Source: Maribacter sp. MJ134
GTDB lineage: Bacteria; Bacteroidota; Bacteroidia; Flavobacteriales; Flavobacteriaceae
Assembly: GCF_003970695.1 (NCBI RefSeq)
Contig: NZ_CP034570.1
Span: forward strand, 1,922,001-1,986,000
Direction of reading: 5' to 3'
DNA: 64,000 bases
The position numbers were made by a program, and so were the translations under genes. Position 1 is the first letter of the stretch. Each line of letters begins with the position of its first letter. Shown in pieces: positions 24,178-33,496 of the stretch. Under the pieces are notes generated by a model that was given only the letters and a program-made list of their open reading frames with translations, made no database searches and was not told where the DNA came from.

Positions 24178-25944
24178 CTAAGCTACTTCCTCTGCCAAGA
24201 ATTGCGCTTCGTAAAGATTGTTATAGTAACCGCCTTTTTTAAGAAGTTCTTGATGTGTGCCCATTTCTACGATATTTCCGGCATCCATAACTATAATCTT
24301 ATCGGCCTTTTTAATGGTGGCCAATCGGTGCGCAATTACTATTGATGTTCTACCCTCCGTAATCTTCTCGGTAGCTTTTTGAATCAACTGTTCAGAATAG
24401 GTATCCACAGAAGATGTGGCCTCATCCAACACCAAAATACTTGGGTTACTTACATAAGCTCTTAGAAAAGCAATCAATTGCCGTTGTCCACTAGAAAGCA
24501 TGGTGCCTCGTTCCTTTACGTTGTAGGCATATCCCCCTGGCAGACTTGTGATAAATTCATCGACCCCAATGGCTTTGGCCGCATTCTCTATATCGGAAAC
24601 CGTTACCGATGTATCCTTTAACGATATGTTGTTGGCAATAGTGTCCGCAAACAAAAACACATCCTGCAATACTACAGCGATATGACTTCTTAAAGATGCC
24701 AATTTATATTCTTTGATATCCGTACCGTCTACACGTATAGTACCTGCATTTATTTCGTAAAATCGGTTCAAAAGGTTTATTATGGTAGACTTACCGGCTC
24801 CCGTGGCACCAACAATAGCGACTGTTTCACCCGCCTTTACCTCAAAGGAAATACCATGAAGCACCTCTTCATCTTCAAGATAACCGAATTTTACATGCTC
24901 AAAACTGATATCGCCCTTTACCCTATCCTTTACAATAGTACCGACATCTTCAATGGTACTATCGGTATCCAATATTTTAAAAACCCTGTTTGCAGCAACC
25001 ATACCCATTTGTAGGGTATTAAATTTATCCGCTATCTGTCTTAAGGGTCTAAAGAGTAAATCTATCAACATGATAAAAGCAAAGACCGTACCCGCCACAT
25101 CATCGGTAATGCCCGCTACGTTCTGCAATCCTCCATACCAAACTACTAGACCAACGGTTATTGAAGAAACAATTTCAGCAATAGGAAAAAAAATAGAGTT
25201 ATACCATACTGTTTTTAGCCAAGCGTTTTGATGCTTCTCGTTGATTTTCCTAAAATTTTCGCTTTCAATTTTCTCCCTGGTGAACAATTGCACGATGCGC
25301 ATACCCGTAATACGTTCTTGCACAAAGGAGTTTAAATTGGACACCTCTGCCCTAACCTCTGTAAAGGCTACCTTCATTGCTTTTTGAAATAAGCGGGTAG
25401 CGTATAATATGAGCGGAAGTACCGCAAAGACTATTAGTGCCAGTTTCCAATTTATTAATAACATTACTGCGGCAGCTACCAGCATTTTTAGCAAATCGGC
25501 CACAATAACGAAGAAGCCCTGACTAAAAATTTCTCCTATTCGCTGCATATCCGCAACAGCTCTTGTAACAAGTACACCCAGTGAAGAATTATCGAAATAC
25601 TTCATTCGGAAACCGAGCATCTTTTGGAACAAGTTAATCCTTACATCCCTGATTACAGATTCTCCCAACAAATTTGCATAGTAATTAAAACACAATTGAC
25701 TGACCACTTGACCGATAAGCACGGCTAACATACCAATAGTTAAATTTAAAAGCTTTTGGGCATCGCTACCCTTAACGGCATCGTCAATGATGAGTTTTAA
25801 AAGCACCGCACTCAAGACCGCAAAACCAGAAAGTAAAATTGCCGCTAAAGCAACCCCATAAAAGGTAATCCTGTAAGGGCGCGTGTGCGCCATTAGGCGC
25901 TTAAAAAGTTTTGTATCAAAAGCTTTTCCGGAGTCTTTATCCAT
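24178..25944 (-). CDS. MsbA-like ABC exporter (fused permease and ATPase)
   Basis: 588 residues. A six-helix type-1 exporter domain (about 25-320) is fused to an ATPase domain (about 345-580) with Walker A GATGAGKST, Q-loop, signature LSSGQRQLIAF, Walker B ILVLDEATSSVD and the H-loop (VIAHRLATI). It works as a homodimer or with a partner and exports lipids or hydrophobic compounds; MsbA or multidrug roles are both possible. Its 5' end overlaps the stop of truA by eight bases, so the two are co-transcribed. Confidence 0.93.
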   Translation of the reverse strand: MDKDSGKAFDTKLFKRLMAHTRPYRITFYGVALAAILLSGFAVLSAVLLKLIIDDAVKGSDAQKLLNLTIGMLAVLIGQVVSQLCFNYYANLLGESVIRDVRINLFQKMLGFRMKYFDNSSLGVLVTRAVADMQRIGEIFSQGFFVIVADLLKMLVAAAVMLLINWKLALIVFAVLPLILYATRLFQKAMKVAFTEVRAEVSNLNSFVQERITGMRIVQLFTREKIESENFRKINEKHQNAWLKTVWYNSIFFPIAEIVSSITVGLVVWYGGLQNVAGITDDVAGTVFAFIMLIDLLFRPLRQIADKFNTLQMGMVAANRVFKILDTDSTIEDVGTIVKDRVKGDISFEHVKFGYLEDEEVLHGISFEVKAGETVAIVGATGAGKSTIINLLNRFYEINAGTIRVDGTDIKEYKLASLRSHIAVVLQDVFLFADTIANNISLKDTSVTVSDIENAAKAIGVDEFITSLPGGYAYNVKERGTMLSSGQRQLIAFLRAYVSNPSILVLDEATSSVDTYSEQLIQKATEKITEGRTSIVIAHRLATIKKADKIIVMDAGNIVEMGTHQELLKKGGYYNNLYEAQFLAEEVA

Positions 25945-26686
25945 TACTAAATATGGTCTTGGGATAGATAATAGAAGTCAAATATAATCCTTTTGCGGGT
26001 ACAGAAACTCCTGCTTTACTCCTATCCTTACTTTTTAAGACGGTATTAACATGGTCAACAGAATTTTTACCCGTACCTACCTCTAACAAGGTACCAACTA
26101 CAGCCCTGACCATATTTCTAAGAAAGCGATCGGCCGTAATTTTGAATATGACCTTATCATTTTCTGCAACCCATAAAGCCTCTTTTATGTCGCACATGTA
26201 CGTATGCACATCCGTATTTGATTTAGAGAAACACTCAAAATCTTGCTTCCCTAGCAAAATCTTGGATGCTCTGTTCATCATTTCCATATCCAAGGATTGT
26301 ATGATATAGTGTGCGGTGTCTTTTAAGAAAGGATTTTTGGATTTTGTTATGTGGTATTCGTACGACCGTTCTGAAGCGTGAAATCTGGCATGCGCATCGG
26401 ACTGAACTGGCAAACATTTTTGAACGGCAATATCCTCTGGTAATAGGGAATTTAACCTATGGATCAAATCTGTGGTGTCCTCAATTTTATCTATATCAAA
26501 ATGGGCATACATTTGTTCTGCATGAACACCGGCATCGGTGCGCCCTGCCGCTACCAGTTCAATTTTAGCACGTGTAATTTTAGATAGTGCGTCTTCTAGA
26601 ATTACCTGAACCGTTATAGCGTTAGGCTGTTTCTGCCAACCATGGTAGTTTTTGCCGAAGTATGAAAATTGAATGAAATATCTCAA
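25937..26686 (-). CDS. truA: tRNA pseudouridine(38-40) synthase
   Basis: A 249-residue enzyme that converts uridines 38-40 of the tRNA anticodon arm to pseudouridine. The catalytic aspartate lies in AAGRTDAGVHA, and the C-terminal segment FLRNMVRAVVGTLLEVG is typical of TruA. The start at 26686 gives the normal N-terminus (MRYFIQFSYFGKNYHGWQ). It overlaps the ABC exporter by eight bases downstream and is divergent from the metallophosphoesterase. Confidence 0.96.
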   Translation of the reverse strand: MRYFIQFSYFGKNYHGWQKQPNAITVQVILEDALSKITRAKIELVAAGRTDAGVHAEQMYAHFDIDKIEDTTDLIHRLNSLLPEDIAVQKCLPVQSDAHARFHASERSYEYHITKSKNPFLKDTAHYIIQSLDMEMMNRASKILLGKQDFECFSKSNTDVHTYMCDIKEALWVAENDKVIFKITADRFLRNMVRAVVGTLLEVGTGKNSVDHVNTVLKSKDRSKAGVSVPAKGLYLTSIIYPKTIFSNG

Positions 26687-26781
26687 AAGGATATGCTAAT
26701 ATTGTGGTACACAAAGATATCAAAAGCAAAGCAAGAATTCAGTTAGATATCCATAAACAATTAAGTATTACCCACTATTAT

Positions 26782-27276
26782 ATGACAAAAATACTACTGC
26801 TATCCGACACACATTCCCATGTGGACGACGCTATTTTGAAATATGCCGCTAAAGCCGATGAAATTTGGCATGCGGGTGATATCGGCTCTCTAAAAGTTAC
26901 GGATACCTTATCCAATATAAAACCTTTGCGAGGAGTTCATGGCAATATTGACGATTATAACATACAGAAAGAATTTCCTCTGAACAATAGGTTTCATTGC
27001 GAAGACGTAGATGTATGGATAACCCATATAGGCGGTTACCCTCCAAAATACAATTCCAGAACAAGGTCGGAAATCACGAAAAACCCTCCAAAGCTATTCA
27101 TCTGCGGACATTCACATATTCTAAAAGTGATGTGGGATAAAAAACTTAACGTACTCCACATGAATCCCGGAGCATGTGGCAAGCACGGCTTTCACCAAGT
27201 AAGGACCATGCTACGCTTCGTTATCGATGGAAAGGATATTAAGGATTTAGAAATAATAGAACTGGGGAAACGTTAA
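26782..27276 (+). CDS. YfcE/MJ0936-type metallophosphoesterase
   Basis: About 164 residues from the ATG at 26782, preferred over an in-frame upstream extension because it begins with the metal-binding strand KILLLSDTHSH. Metal ligands follow in order: the DxH of SDTH, GD in HAGDIG, the N of VHGNIDDY, and the histidines of ICGHSHI and the late HMNPGACG segment. The family hydrolyses phosphodiesters in vitro (YfcE type). The cellular substrate is unknown. It ends 54 bases before a bidirectional terminator. Confidence 0.92.
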   Translation: MTKILLLSDTHSHVDDAILKYAAKADEIWHAGDIGSLKVTDTLSNIKPLRGVHGNIDDYNIQKEFPLNNRFHCEDVDVWITHIGGYPPKYNSRTRSEITKNPPKLFICGHSHILKVMWDKKLNVLHMNPGACGKHGFHQVRTMLRFVIDGKDIKDLEIIELGKR

Positions 27277-27330
27277 TTCACTTATCAATTCAAAAATTTA
27301 ACGACAAAAAGTTCAAAAAGCTGCTCATAA

Positions 27331-27356
27331 AAAACCCGGGAACTACCCCGGGTTTT
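27331..27356. terminator. Bidirectional terminator between the phosphoesterase and DUF4293 genes
   Basis: A symmetric hairpin AAAACCCGGG/CCCGGGTTTT with a six-base loop. It has a T run on both strands and separates two convergent genes. Confidence 0.85.
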
Positions 27357-27384
27357 ACGCACTAATACTACTAAGATGTTAGGT

Positions 27385-27795
27385 TTAACGCAAACGATCA
27401 ACAGATTTTACAAGATCTTCATCCTTCTTGATAGCTCTGTTTGCAAGAACTAAAAAAACGATAGAAAATACTGGAATCAACATCCCAATACCCTTCTCAG
27501 AAACTAAAGTTTCTCCGGATAAGTTTAGCGATCGGTAAACGAAAAATCCTAGTAAAAAAAGATTCAATATCATATTCAGTCTGTTCACTACAAACTGGTT
27601 TTTTCTATTCTTGAACAAAAAGATGGCTATTAAGGCTAGAGCTCCGGAAATATAAAAAGCACTGGAAATAAAAATTTCGTTCTGCGCATATATTTCTACA
27701 CCTTTAGCATCTGACCAAAGATTCACAAAAAATGGTAATATCCCAGTGATTAGGGCTACTATTACCAAATATATGCTCTGTATTCTTTGAATCAT
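27385..27795 (-). CDS. DUF4293 family membrane protein
   Basis: A 136-residue protein with four membrane helices; the start MIQRIQSIYL is the family hallmark in Bacteroidota. The C-terminus is charged and cytosolic (AIKKDEDLVKSVDRLR). It is divergent from rho, an arrangement I recall as widely conserved in Bacteroidota. No function is established. Confidence 0.92.
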   Translation of the reverse strand: MIQRIQSIYLVIVALITGILPFFVNLWSDAKGVEIYAQNEIFISSAFYISGALALIAIFLFKNRKNQFVVNRLNMILNLFLLGFFVYRSLNLSGETLVSEKGIGMLIPVFSIVFLVLANRAIKKDEDLVKSVDRLR

Positions 27796-27985
27796 ATCCT
27801 TTTTCTACTTGGGACAACAAAAATACAGGTCTTTTTAAAAATTATCGTCTAATTATTGAAAATAATTTGTATTATTGTGACGTTATATCGTAACACTTAC
27901 CTTAGGAAGATCAATTCCAAAGCATACCCAAGTTAACAGTTTACTTCTTGTCAATACAAAACACGTATAATTTATTCCATAATTA

Positions 27986-29599
27986 ATGTTTGAGATTTCA
28001 GATTTAAAATCAAAAAAGCTACCTGAGCTTCAGGAAATAGCTAAAGGACTTAATGTTCCAAAATTTAAGACCTTAAAAAAGTTAGATTTAGTCTATCAAA
28101 TTCTAGACTTACAGGCAGCAAACCCAAAAGCAGCTGCAGCCGTTGCCCCACCCGCAAAAACCGAAGCGGTAAAAAAACCTAAACCAAGAGTGACCCGCAA
28201 AGTGGAAAAGAAGGAGGATGCGCCCGCAAAATCCGAGAAAAAAAAAGAAGTTTCAAATACCGAATCACCCAAAGATGAAGCTACCGCTACATCTCAGGAA
28301 AAACCAAAACCTAGACCTAGACCTAGACCGGCGGATAAAGACAAGAAGGATTTCCAGAAAAAATCCAATCCCAACCAAAACAGAAATCAAAACAGCAAAA
28401 AACAACATAACCCTAGGAACAACCACGACAAGAGTAATTTTGACAAGGATCTAAAGAACCGTTACAAAGAACCGGAATATGAGTTTGATAGCATTATAGC
28501 TAGTGAAGGAGTTCTTGACATTATGCAAGATGGTTATGGTTTCCTAAGGTCGTCCGATTATAATTACCTCTCTTCTCCTGACGATATTTATGTGTCCCAG
28601 TCTCAAATACGGTTATTCGGGTTAAAAACCGGAGATACGGTATTAGGAAACGTGCGTCCTCCTAAAGAAGGTGAAAAGTACTTTCCTCTTATAAAAGTGA
28701 ACAAGATAAACGGAATTGACCCTCAAATTGTGAGGGACAGGGTTTCTTTTGAACACCTTACGCCTTTGTTCCCACAAGAGAAATTTAATCTTGCGGAAAG
28801 ACAAAGCACCATTTCAACCAGGATTATAGATTTGTTCTCTCCTATTGGAAAGGGGCAAAGAGGTATGATCGTTTCTCAACCCAAGACGGGTAAGACCATG
28901 TTGTTAAAGGATATTGCCAACGGTATAGCGGCAAATCATCCAGAAGTATATCAAATAATATTATTAATTGATGAGCGTCCTGAAGAGGTTACCGATATGC
29001 AACGAAATGTTAGGGGCGAAGTCGTTGCCTCTACGTTCGATAAGGAAGCTACCGAGCACGTAAGGGTAGCGAATATTGTATTGGAAAAAGCAAAACGACT
29101 GGTAGAATGCGGCCATGATGTGGTTATACTATTAGATTCGATTACAAGATTGGCAAGAGCGTATAACACCGTGCAGCCTGCTTCAGGAAAAGTGTTAAGT
29201 GGTGGTGTAGATGCCAACGCATTGCATAAGCCGAAACGATTCTTTGGAGCTGCTCGTAATATTGAAGGTGGTGGATCATTATCCATAATTGCCACAGCAC
29301 TTACCGAGACCGGTTCAAAAATGGACGAAGTAATCTTTGAAGAATTTAAAGGTACCGGCAACATGGAACTTCAATTAGATCGTAAGATTGCGAATAGAAG
29401 AATCTTCCCTGCCATAGACCTTACTTCTTCTAGTACAAGACGTGATGACATGCTATTGGATGAAAGCACCTTACAACGCATGTGGATCATGCGTAAGTAT
29501 CTGGCCGATATGAATCCTGTTGAAGCAATGGAATTTATTGAACAACGCTTTAAACAGACAAAGAACAACGAAGAGTTCTTGATGACAATGAATCAATAA
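27986..29599 (+). CDS. rho: Transcription termination factor Rho with long basic insertion
   Basis: A 537-residue hexameric RNA helicase that ends transcription. Residues 1-45 form the Rho_N/SAP-like helical domain. Residues ~50-155 are a disordered, Lys/Pro/Asn/Arg-rich insertion ([15 protein letters not shown]) characteristic of Bacteroidota Rho. A cold-shock-like RNA-binding domain follows (~160-235, GYGFLRS), then the RecA-type ATPase with Walker A SQPKTGKT at ~296-303, Walker [17 protein letters not shown] and the Q/R-loop region. The insertion may change RNA binding or promote condensation. A perfect terminator follows at 29622. Confidence 0.97.
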   Translation: MFEISDLKSKKLPELQEIAKGLNVPKFKTLKKLDLVYQILDLQAANPKAAAAVAPPAKTEAVKKPKPRVTRKVEKKEDAPAKSEKKKEVSNTESPKDEATATSQEKPKPRPRPRPADKDKKDFQKKSNPNQNRNQNSKKQHNPRNNHDKSNFDKDLKNRYKEPEYEFDSIIASEGVLDIMQDGYGFLRSSDYNYLSSPDDIYVSQSQIRLFGLKTGDTVLGNVRPPKEGEKYFPLIKVNKINGIDPQIVRDRVSFEHLTPLFPQEKFNLAERQSTISTRIIDLFSPIGKGQRGMIVSQPKTGKTMLLKDIANGIAANHPEVYQIILLIDERPEEVTDMQRNVRGEVVASTFDKEATEHVRVANIVLEKAKRLVECGHDVVILLDSITRLARAYNTVQPASGKVLSGGVDANALHKPKRFFGAARNIEGGGSLSIIATALTETGSKMDEVIFEEFKGTGNMELQLDRKIANRRIFPAIDLTSSSTRRDDMLLDESTLQRMWIMRKYLADMNPVEAMEFIEQRFKQTKNNEEFLMTMNQ

Positions 29600-29621
29600 T
29601 TGATTGTAATATTTAAATAGA

Positions 29622-29653
29622 CCCCAATTTCGCTTACGAAATTGGGGTTTTTT
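29622..29653 (+). terminator. Terminator after rho
   Basis: An 11-bp perfect stem CCCCAATTTCG/CGAAATTGGGG with a CTTA loop and six T. Confidence 0.9.
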
Positions 29654-29811
29654 AATTCATCTTATTTAGAAATAAAGGGTTCCGTCGATTTCTTTTATAG
29701 GATGAAGCACACTATCCGTAATTTAATATCTTTAATGCGTTAAAGATTCTTCCCCCAATCTATAGCCGTATTTTCTCATAAAGCATGCTAATCTTTAAAA
29801 CTAATTACAAA

Positions 29812-30528
29812 ATGAAAAAATCAAGAACCTTACTAAACGTACTCGTTATCGCATTGGTCCTAAACCTCATAAGTTGTGGAGAAGTAAAACCTAATGAACA
29901 GAAAGAAGAAATTGAAGTTCTGGCACCGGAACAAATTGTTCAAATACCTGACGCAAGAAAAGCCTATGACACCTATAGTGAAAGACGCGTTCCGCTTATT
30001 CAAAGGTACGAGGACTCCATTAATAGAATTCGAAAGAATTTACAAGTGGAGAGCACTGAAAAAGAAAAACCGTTTGATGTAGGAAGATTTGTCTATTATG
30101 ACTATAAGACCATAAAGCAGTACTTAGCATTTATTGAGCAGGAGGCCAAAAAAGCCGATGTTGAAATTTCCACCTTGCGATTCTATTTTTCTAATTATCC
30201 AGATGAAACCTTTTTTCCCGGAACTAAGGATTCTATAAAACATCCAAGACAGAATTCTATACTTATTTCTCCAACCTATAACGATGGTCAACGAGATTAC
30301 CTCTTTTATATTGCACAAGGTGCAAGGGGTGCAGAAGTAGTTCCTTTGAACAATAATTTTGGAGAGATAAAAGGATTTGGTACAATTGAAGATACCGAAA
30401 CCAAAGCTTACGCCTCACTCATTCCAAATTTAGAATCTACTACCGCCTTGCCAACATATAGTTTACAGGGCGGAACAAGCCTTACGATGAATAGGGGGAC
30501 CGGTGTACCACCGCCAAAAAATCAGTAA
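29812..30528 (+). CDS. Hypothetical lipoprotein
   Basis: About 238 residues from the ATG at 29812, chosen because it begins with a basic-hydrophobic signal ending in a lipobox (LNLISCGE, Cys24). The mature part is soluble and mixed alpha/beta, with a long charged helix (ARKAYDTYSERRVPLIQRYED) and a later segment FYFSNYPDETFFPGTKDS. I do not recognise a family. It is followed after 14 bases by a membrane protein on the same strand, so they probably form a two-gene operon. An envelope role is inferred from the lipobox only. Confidence 0.75.
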   Translation: MKKSRTLLNVLVIALVLNLISCGEVKPNEQKEEIEVLAPEQIVQIPDARKAYDTYSERRVPLIQRYEDSINRIRKNLQVESTEKEKPFDVGRFVYYDYKTIKQYLAFIEQEAKKADVEISTLRFYFSNYPDETFFPGTKDSIKHPRQNSILISPTYNDGQRDYLFYIAQGARGAEVVPLNNNFGEIKGFGTIEDTETKAYASLIPNLESTTALPTYSLQGGTSLTMNRGTGVPPPKNQ

Positions 30529-30542
30529 ATTAGATATAGTCC

Positions 30543-31229
30543 ATGCTAGAGCTTATATACCATAACTATTACTTTTTACTCTATTTTGCTGCGCTTTTAC
30601 TTTCAATAGTACGGTATAGGAAGTACTACGACACCGCTTTAAAGTACTTACCCATACTCATTGCCTATACCGTATTATCTGAAGTTTTAGGTTTTATGGT
30701 TAGGAATTTTGATGAAATACAAATTGTATATAAAGAAGAATATAGCTATTACAATACACTTATTTTCAATGTATTCGATATTATCTTCTACTTATATTTT
30801 CTATCAATTTATCACAAAGTCCTTATTACGATCAAAAGCAAAAAGTTTGTGAAACTTGGTATAGTAGTTTTCATAGTTGTGAGCATTGTCAATCTCTTCG
30901 TTCAGAATTTTTATGTTGACCCGCAGAATTATGCCATAATCGTTGGTTCGTTTTTTACTGCTGGTTCTGCTTTGATATACCTACTACAACTAAAAAAAGA
31001 CAGCTTCGCCCTAAAAACCAGCAACCTATTATTTTGGATAAGTATTGGAATTATTTTCTTTCATCTTTTTTATCCTATTACCATGTATATTATCAGTTTT
31101 GAATATGAACTATACAATCATTTAAAATTAGCCAGGTTTCACTACCTCTCCATCGCAATTTTTTATGCTTGCTTTGTAATTGGATTTCTCAAAGTCAAAA
31201 GAACCAAACCGTATGAAATATCACGCTAA
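30543..31229 (+). CDS. Hypothetical multi-pass membrane protein
   Basis: A 228-residue protein with about seven hydrophobic segments, rich in Tyr, Phe and Ile (for example YYFLLYFAALLLSIVRY and LGIVVFIVVSIVNLFVQNF), ending in a short basic tail (KVKRTKPYEISR). No catalytic motif was noticed. Similar seven-helix proteins occur in Bacteroidota beside sensor or lipoprotein genes, as here with the lipoprotein 14 bases upstream. The function is unknown. Confidence 0.75.
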   Translation: MLELIYHNYYFLLYFAALLLSIVRYRKYYDTALKYLPILIAYTVLSEVLGFMVRNFDEIQIVYKEEYSYYNTLIFNVFDIIFYLYFLSIYHKVLITIKSKKFVKLGIVVFIVVSIVNLFVQNFYVDPQNYAIIVGSFFTAGSALIYLLQLKKDSFALKTSNLLFWISIGIIFFHLFYPITMYIISFEYELYNHLKLARFHYLSIAIFYACFVIGFLKVKRTKPYEISR

Positions 31230-31292
31230 TGACTTATCGAATAAAAACATAGCTGTGTTCAGCGGAGGATAAGAGTTTGAAACTCCTAGAAC

Positions 31293-31322
31293 AAAAAAAG
31301 CCCTCTTTAAAAAAGAAGGCTT
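31293..31322 (-). terminator. Terminator of rpsT
   Basis: On the minus strand, an 11-bp stem with one wobble (AAGCCTTCTTT/AAAGAGGGCTT) and a three-base loop is followed by seven T. Confidence 0.8.
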
Positions 31323-31343
31323 CTTGTATTAAATTATAAATTT

Positions 31344-31595
31344 TTAAAGCGCAGCTACGTGCTTGGCTAATTTACTTTTTAAATTGGCCGCTTTGTTATC
31401 ATGAATGATATTACGTTTCGCTAAACGGTCGATCATACTAACAACACTTGGAAAAAGAGCTTCTGCATCTTTTTTGTTTTCTTCAGAACGCAATTTCTTA
31501 ATTGCGTTACGGGTTGTTTTGTGCTGATACCTGTTACGTAAACGTACCGCTTCGTTTCTTCTTATCCTTTTTAATGCAGACTTATGATTTGCCAT
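31344..31595 (-). CDS. rpsT: 30S ribosomal protein S20
   Basis: An 83-residue basic, helical ribosomal protein of normal length. The N-terminus [21 protein letters not shown] and the pattern [21 protein letters not shown] are typical of S20, which binds 16S rRNA. It lies just downstream of two tRNA-Glu genes on the same strand (48-base gap), so partial read-through from the tRNA promoter is possible. A terminator follows. Confidence 0.97.
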   Translation of the reverse strand: MANHKSALKRIRRNEAVRLRNRYQHKTTRNAIKKLRSEENKKDAEALFPSVVSMIDRLAKRNIIHDNKAANLKSKLAKHVAAL

Positions 31596-31642
31596 CTTTT
31601 AACTTGTTATATTTTCCATGGAATTTCTTCCATTAAATTAAG

Positions 31643-31714
31643 TAGCCCGTAGGGGAATCGAACCCCTGTTACCAGGATGAAAACCTGGCGTCCTAACCCC
31701 TAGACGAACGGGCC
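31643..31714 (-). tRNA. tRNA-Glu (anticodon TTC), copy 2
   Basis: A 72-nt cloverleaf on the minus strand: acceptor GGCCCGT with ACGGGCT, anticodon stem CCAGG/CCTGG around loop TTTTCAT (anticodon TTC), and T arm AGGGGTTCGATTCCCCT. No CCA is encoded. Its sequence is identical to the copy 131 bases upstream. Confidence 0.95.
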
Positions 31715-31773
31715 CAATAAACGTTAAGAATCAAAAACGATTTCTTAACTTAAAAACTATTCATTAAACCTTG

Positions 31774-31845
31774 TAGCCCGTAGGGGAATCGAACCCCTGT
31801 TACCAGGATGAAAACCTGGCGTCCTAACCCCTAGACGAACGGGCC
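31774..31845 (-). tRNA. tRNA-Glu (anticodon TTC), copy 1
   Basis: Identical in sequence to the copy at 31643-31714, which it precedes on the minus strand. A good promoter lies just upstream (31869-31899), so both copies are probably made from one transcript. Confidence 0.95.
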
Positions 31846-31868
31846 ATTGCGTTATACAATTGCGGATG

Positions 31869-31899
31869 CAAAAATACAATTATTTTTTACTACCACAAC
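31869..31899 (-). promoter_or_regulatory. Promoter of the tRNA-Glu pair
   Basis: Read on the minus strand: GTTG, a 19-base spacer, then TATTTTTG (exact TAnnTTTG), 23 bases before the first tRNA-Glu. Confidence 0.8.
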
Positions 31900-31925
31900 T
31901 CCTTGATATTATTTTTTAAAATCTT

Positions 31926-33401
31926 TTAATAAGCCTTGGCAAATAGCACTCTTTTTGTAGAAGGTTTTCCTGTGACCATGCAGGTACCAGCCTCTTCTTT
32001 TGCATCAATAGGAATACACCTAATCGTAGCCTTTGTTTGGTTTTTAATCAGTTCTTCTGTCTCAGAAGTTCCGTCCCAATGTGCCGAGACAAAACCACCC
32101 TTATTTTCTATAACATCTTTGAATTCATCATAAGTTTCCACCAAAGTAATGTGCTCTTTTCTATAGTTGAATGCCTTTGTGTAGATATTCTTCTGAATGT
32201 CTTCTAACAAAAACTCAATTTTTGCAACTACTTCTTCCATAGGCACGGTCTCTTTTTCCAAAGTATCTCTCCGAGCCACCTCATACGTACCGTTCTCCAT
32301 GTCTCTTTTTCCAATGGCCAATCTCACGGGAACACCTTTAAGTTCATATTCATTGAATTTAAAACCAGGTTTATGCGTATCCCTATTATCATACTTCACG
32401 GTTATCCCATTCTTCCTTAGTTCTTTCAACAAAGGCTGTACTTTTGCGGATATTTCGTCCAACTGTTCAAGCCCTTTATATATTGGAACGATTACCACTT
32501 GAATTGGCGCAAGTTTTGGTGGTAACACTAGGCCATTATCATCACTATGCGTCATCACTAAAGCCCCCATCAATCTTGTTGAAACTCCCCAAGATGTAGC
32601 CCAAACATATTCTTTCTGACCTTCCTTGTTCGCAAATTTCACATCAAAAGCCTTCGCAAAGTTTTGACCCAAAAAGTGGGAAGTTCCTGCTTGCAAGGCT
32701 TTACCATCTTGCATTAATGCCTCAATACAATACGTTTCAATAGCACCTGCAAAACGTTCACTTTCCGTTTTCACCCCTTTAATAACGGGAACGGCCATAT
32801 GGTTTTCAGCAAAATCGGCATACACGTGCATCATCTGTTCCGCCTCTTCCAATGCTTCTTTTTCCGTAGCGTGGGCAGTATGCCCTTCTTGCCACAAAAA
32901 TTCTGCGGTTCTAAGAAAAAGACGTGTACGCATCTCCCAACGCACTACATTGGCCCACTGATTTATTAGTAATGGTAAATCCCTATAGGACTGAATCCAT
33001 TTTCTGTAGGTATCCCATATGATGGTTTCCGACGTAGGCCTTACGATCAACTCCTCTTCGAGTTTCGCATCGGGATCTACTATAATACCGCTTCCGTCTT
33101 CAGCGTTTTTTAATCTGTAGTGCGTTACTACGGCACATTCCTTGGCAAAACCTTCTACATGACTTGCTTCCTTACTCAGGTATGATTTTGGAATAAAAAG
33201 AGGGAAATAGGCGTTTTCATGACCCGTCTCTTTGAACATCTTATCCAAACCTGCTTGCATTTTTTCCCATATGGCAAAGCCATAAGGCTTTATGACCATA
33301 CAGCCTCTTACGCCAGAGTTTTCTGCCAAATCCGCCTTCACGACGAGTTCGTTGTACCATTTAGAATAATCTTCGCTTCTGCTCGTTAAATTTTTACCCA
33401 T
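31926..33401 (-). CDS. proS: Prolyl-tRNA synthetase
   Basis: About 491 residues from the ATG at 33401, chosen over an upstream extension because [20 protein letters not shown] is the usual start. It is a class II synthetase of the shorter archaeal/eukaryotic-like type: no ~180-residue editing insertion lies between motifs 2 and 3, and the C-terminal zinc-like/extension domain ends in a tyrosine (KRVLFAKAY). Motif 2 includes [25 protein letters not shown], and the proline pocket segment [12 protein letters not shown] is present. It charges tRNA-Pro in the cytosol. Confidence 0.96.
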   Translation of the reverse strand: MGKNLTSRSEDYSKWYNELVVKADLAENSGVRGCMVIKPYGFAIWEKMQAGLDKMFKETGHENAYFPLFIPKSYLSKEASHVEGFAKECAVVTHYRLKNAEDGSGIIVDPDAKLEEELIVRPTSETIIWDTYRKWIQSYRDLPLLINQWANVVRWEMRTRLFLRTAEFLWQEGHTAHATEKEALEEAEQMMHVYADFAENHMAVPVIKGVKTESERFAGAIETYCIEALMQDGKALQAGTSHFLGQNFAKAFDVKFANKEGQKEYVWATSWGVSTRLMGALVMTHSDDNGLVLPPKLAPIQVVIVPIYKGLEQLDEISAKVQPLLKELRKNGITVKYDNRDTHKPGFKFNEYELKGVPVRLAIGKRDMENGTYEVARRDTLEKETVPMEEVVAKIEFLLEDIQKNIYTKAFNYRKEHITLVETYDEFKDVIENKGGFVSAHWDGTSETEELIKNQTKATIRCIPIDAKEEAGTCMVTGKPSTKRVLFAKAY

Positions 33402-33496
33402 TTTAAGTAGTTTGGCACAAAACTTGTGTTTATTGAAGAAAAATAATTCGGTAAAACTAGTTATTTTTAATATGTTCAACAATTAATTTTAGACTG

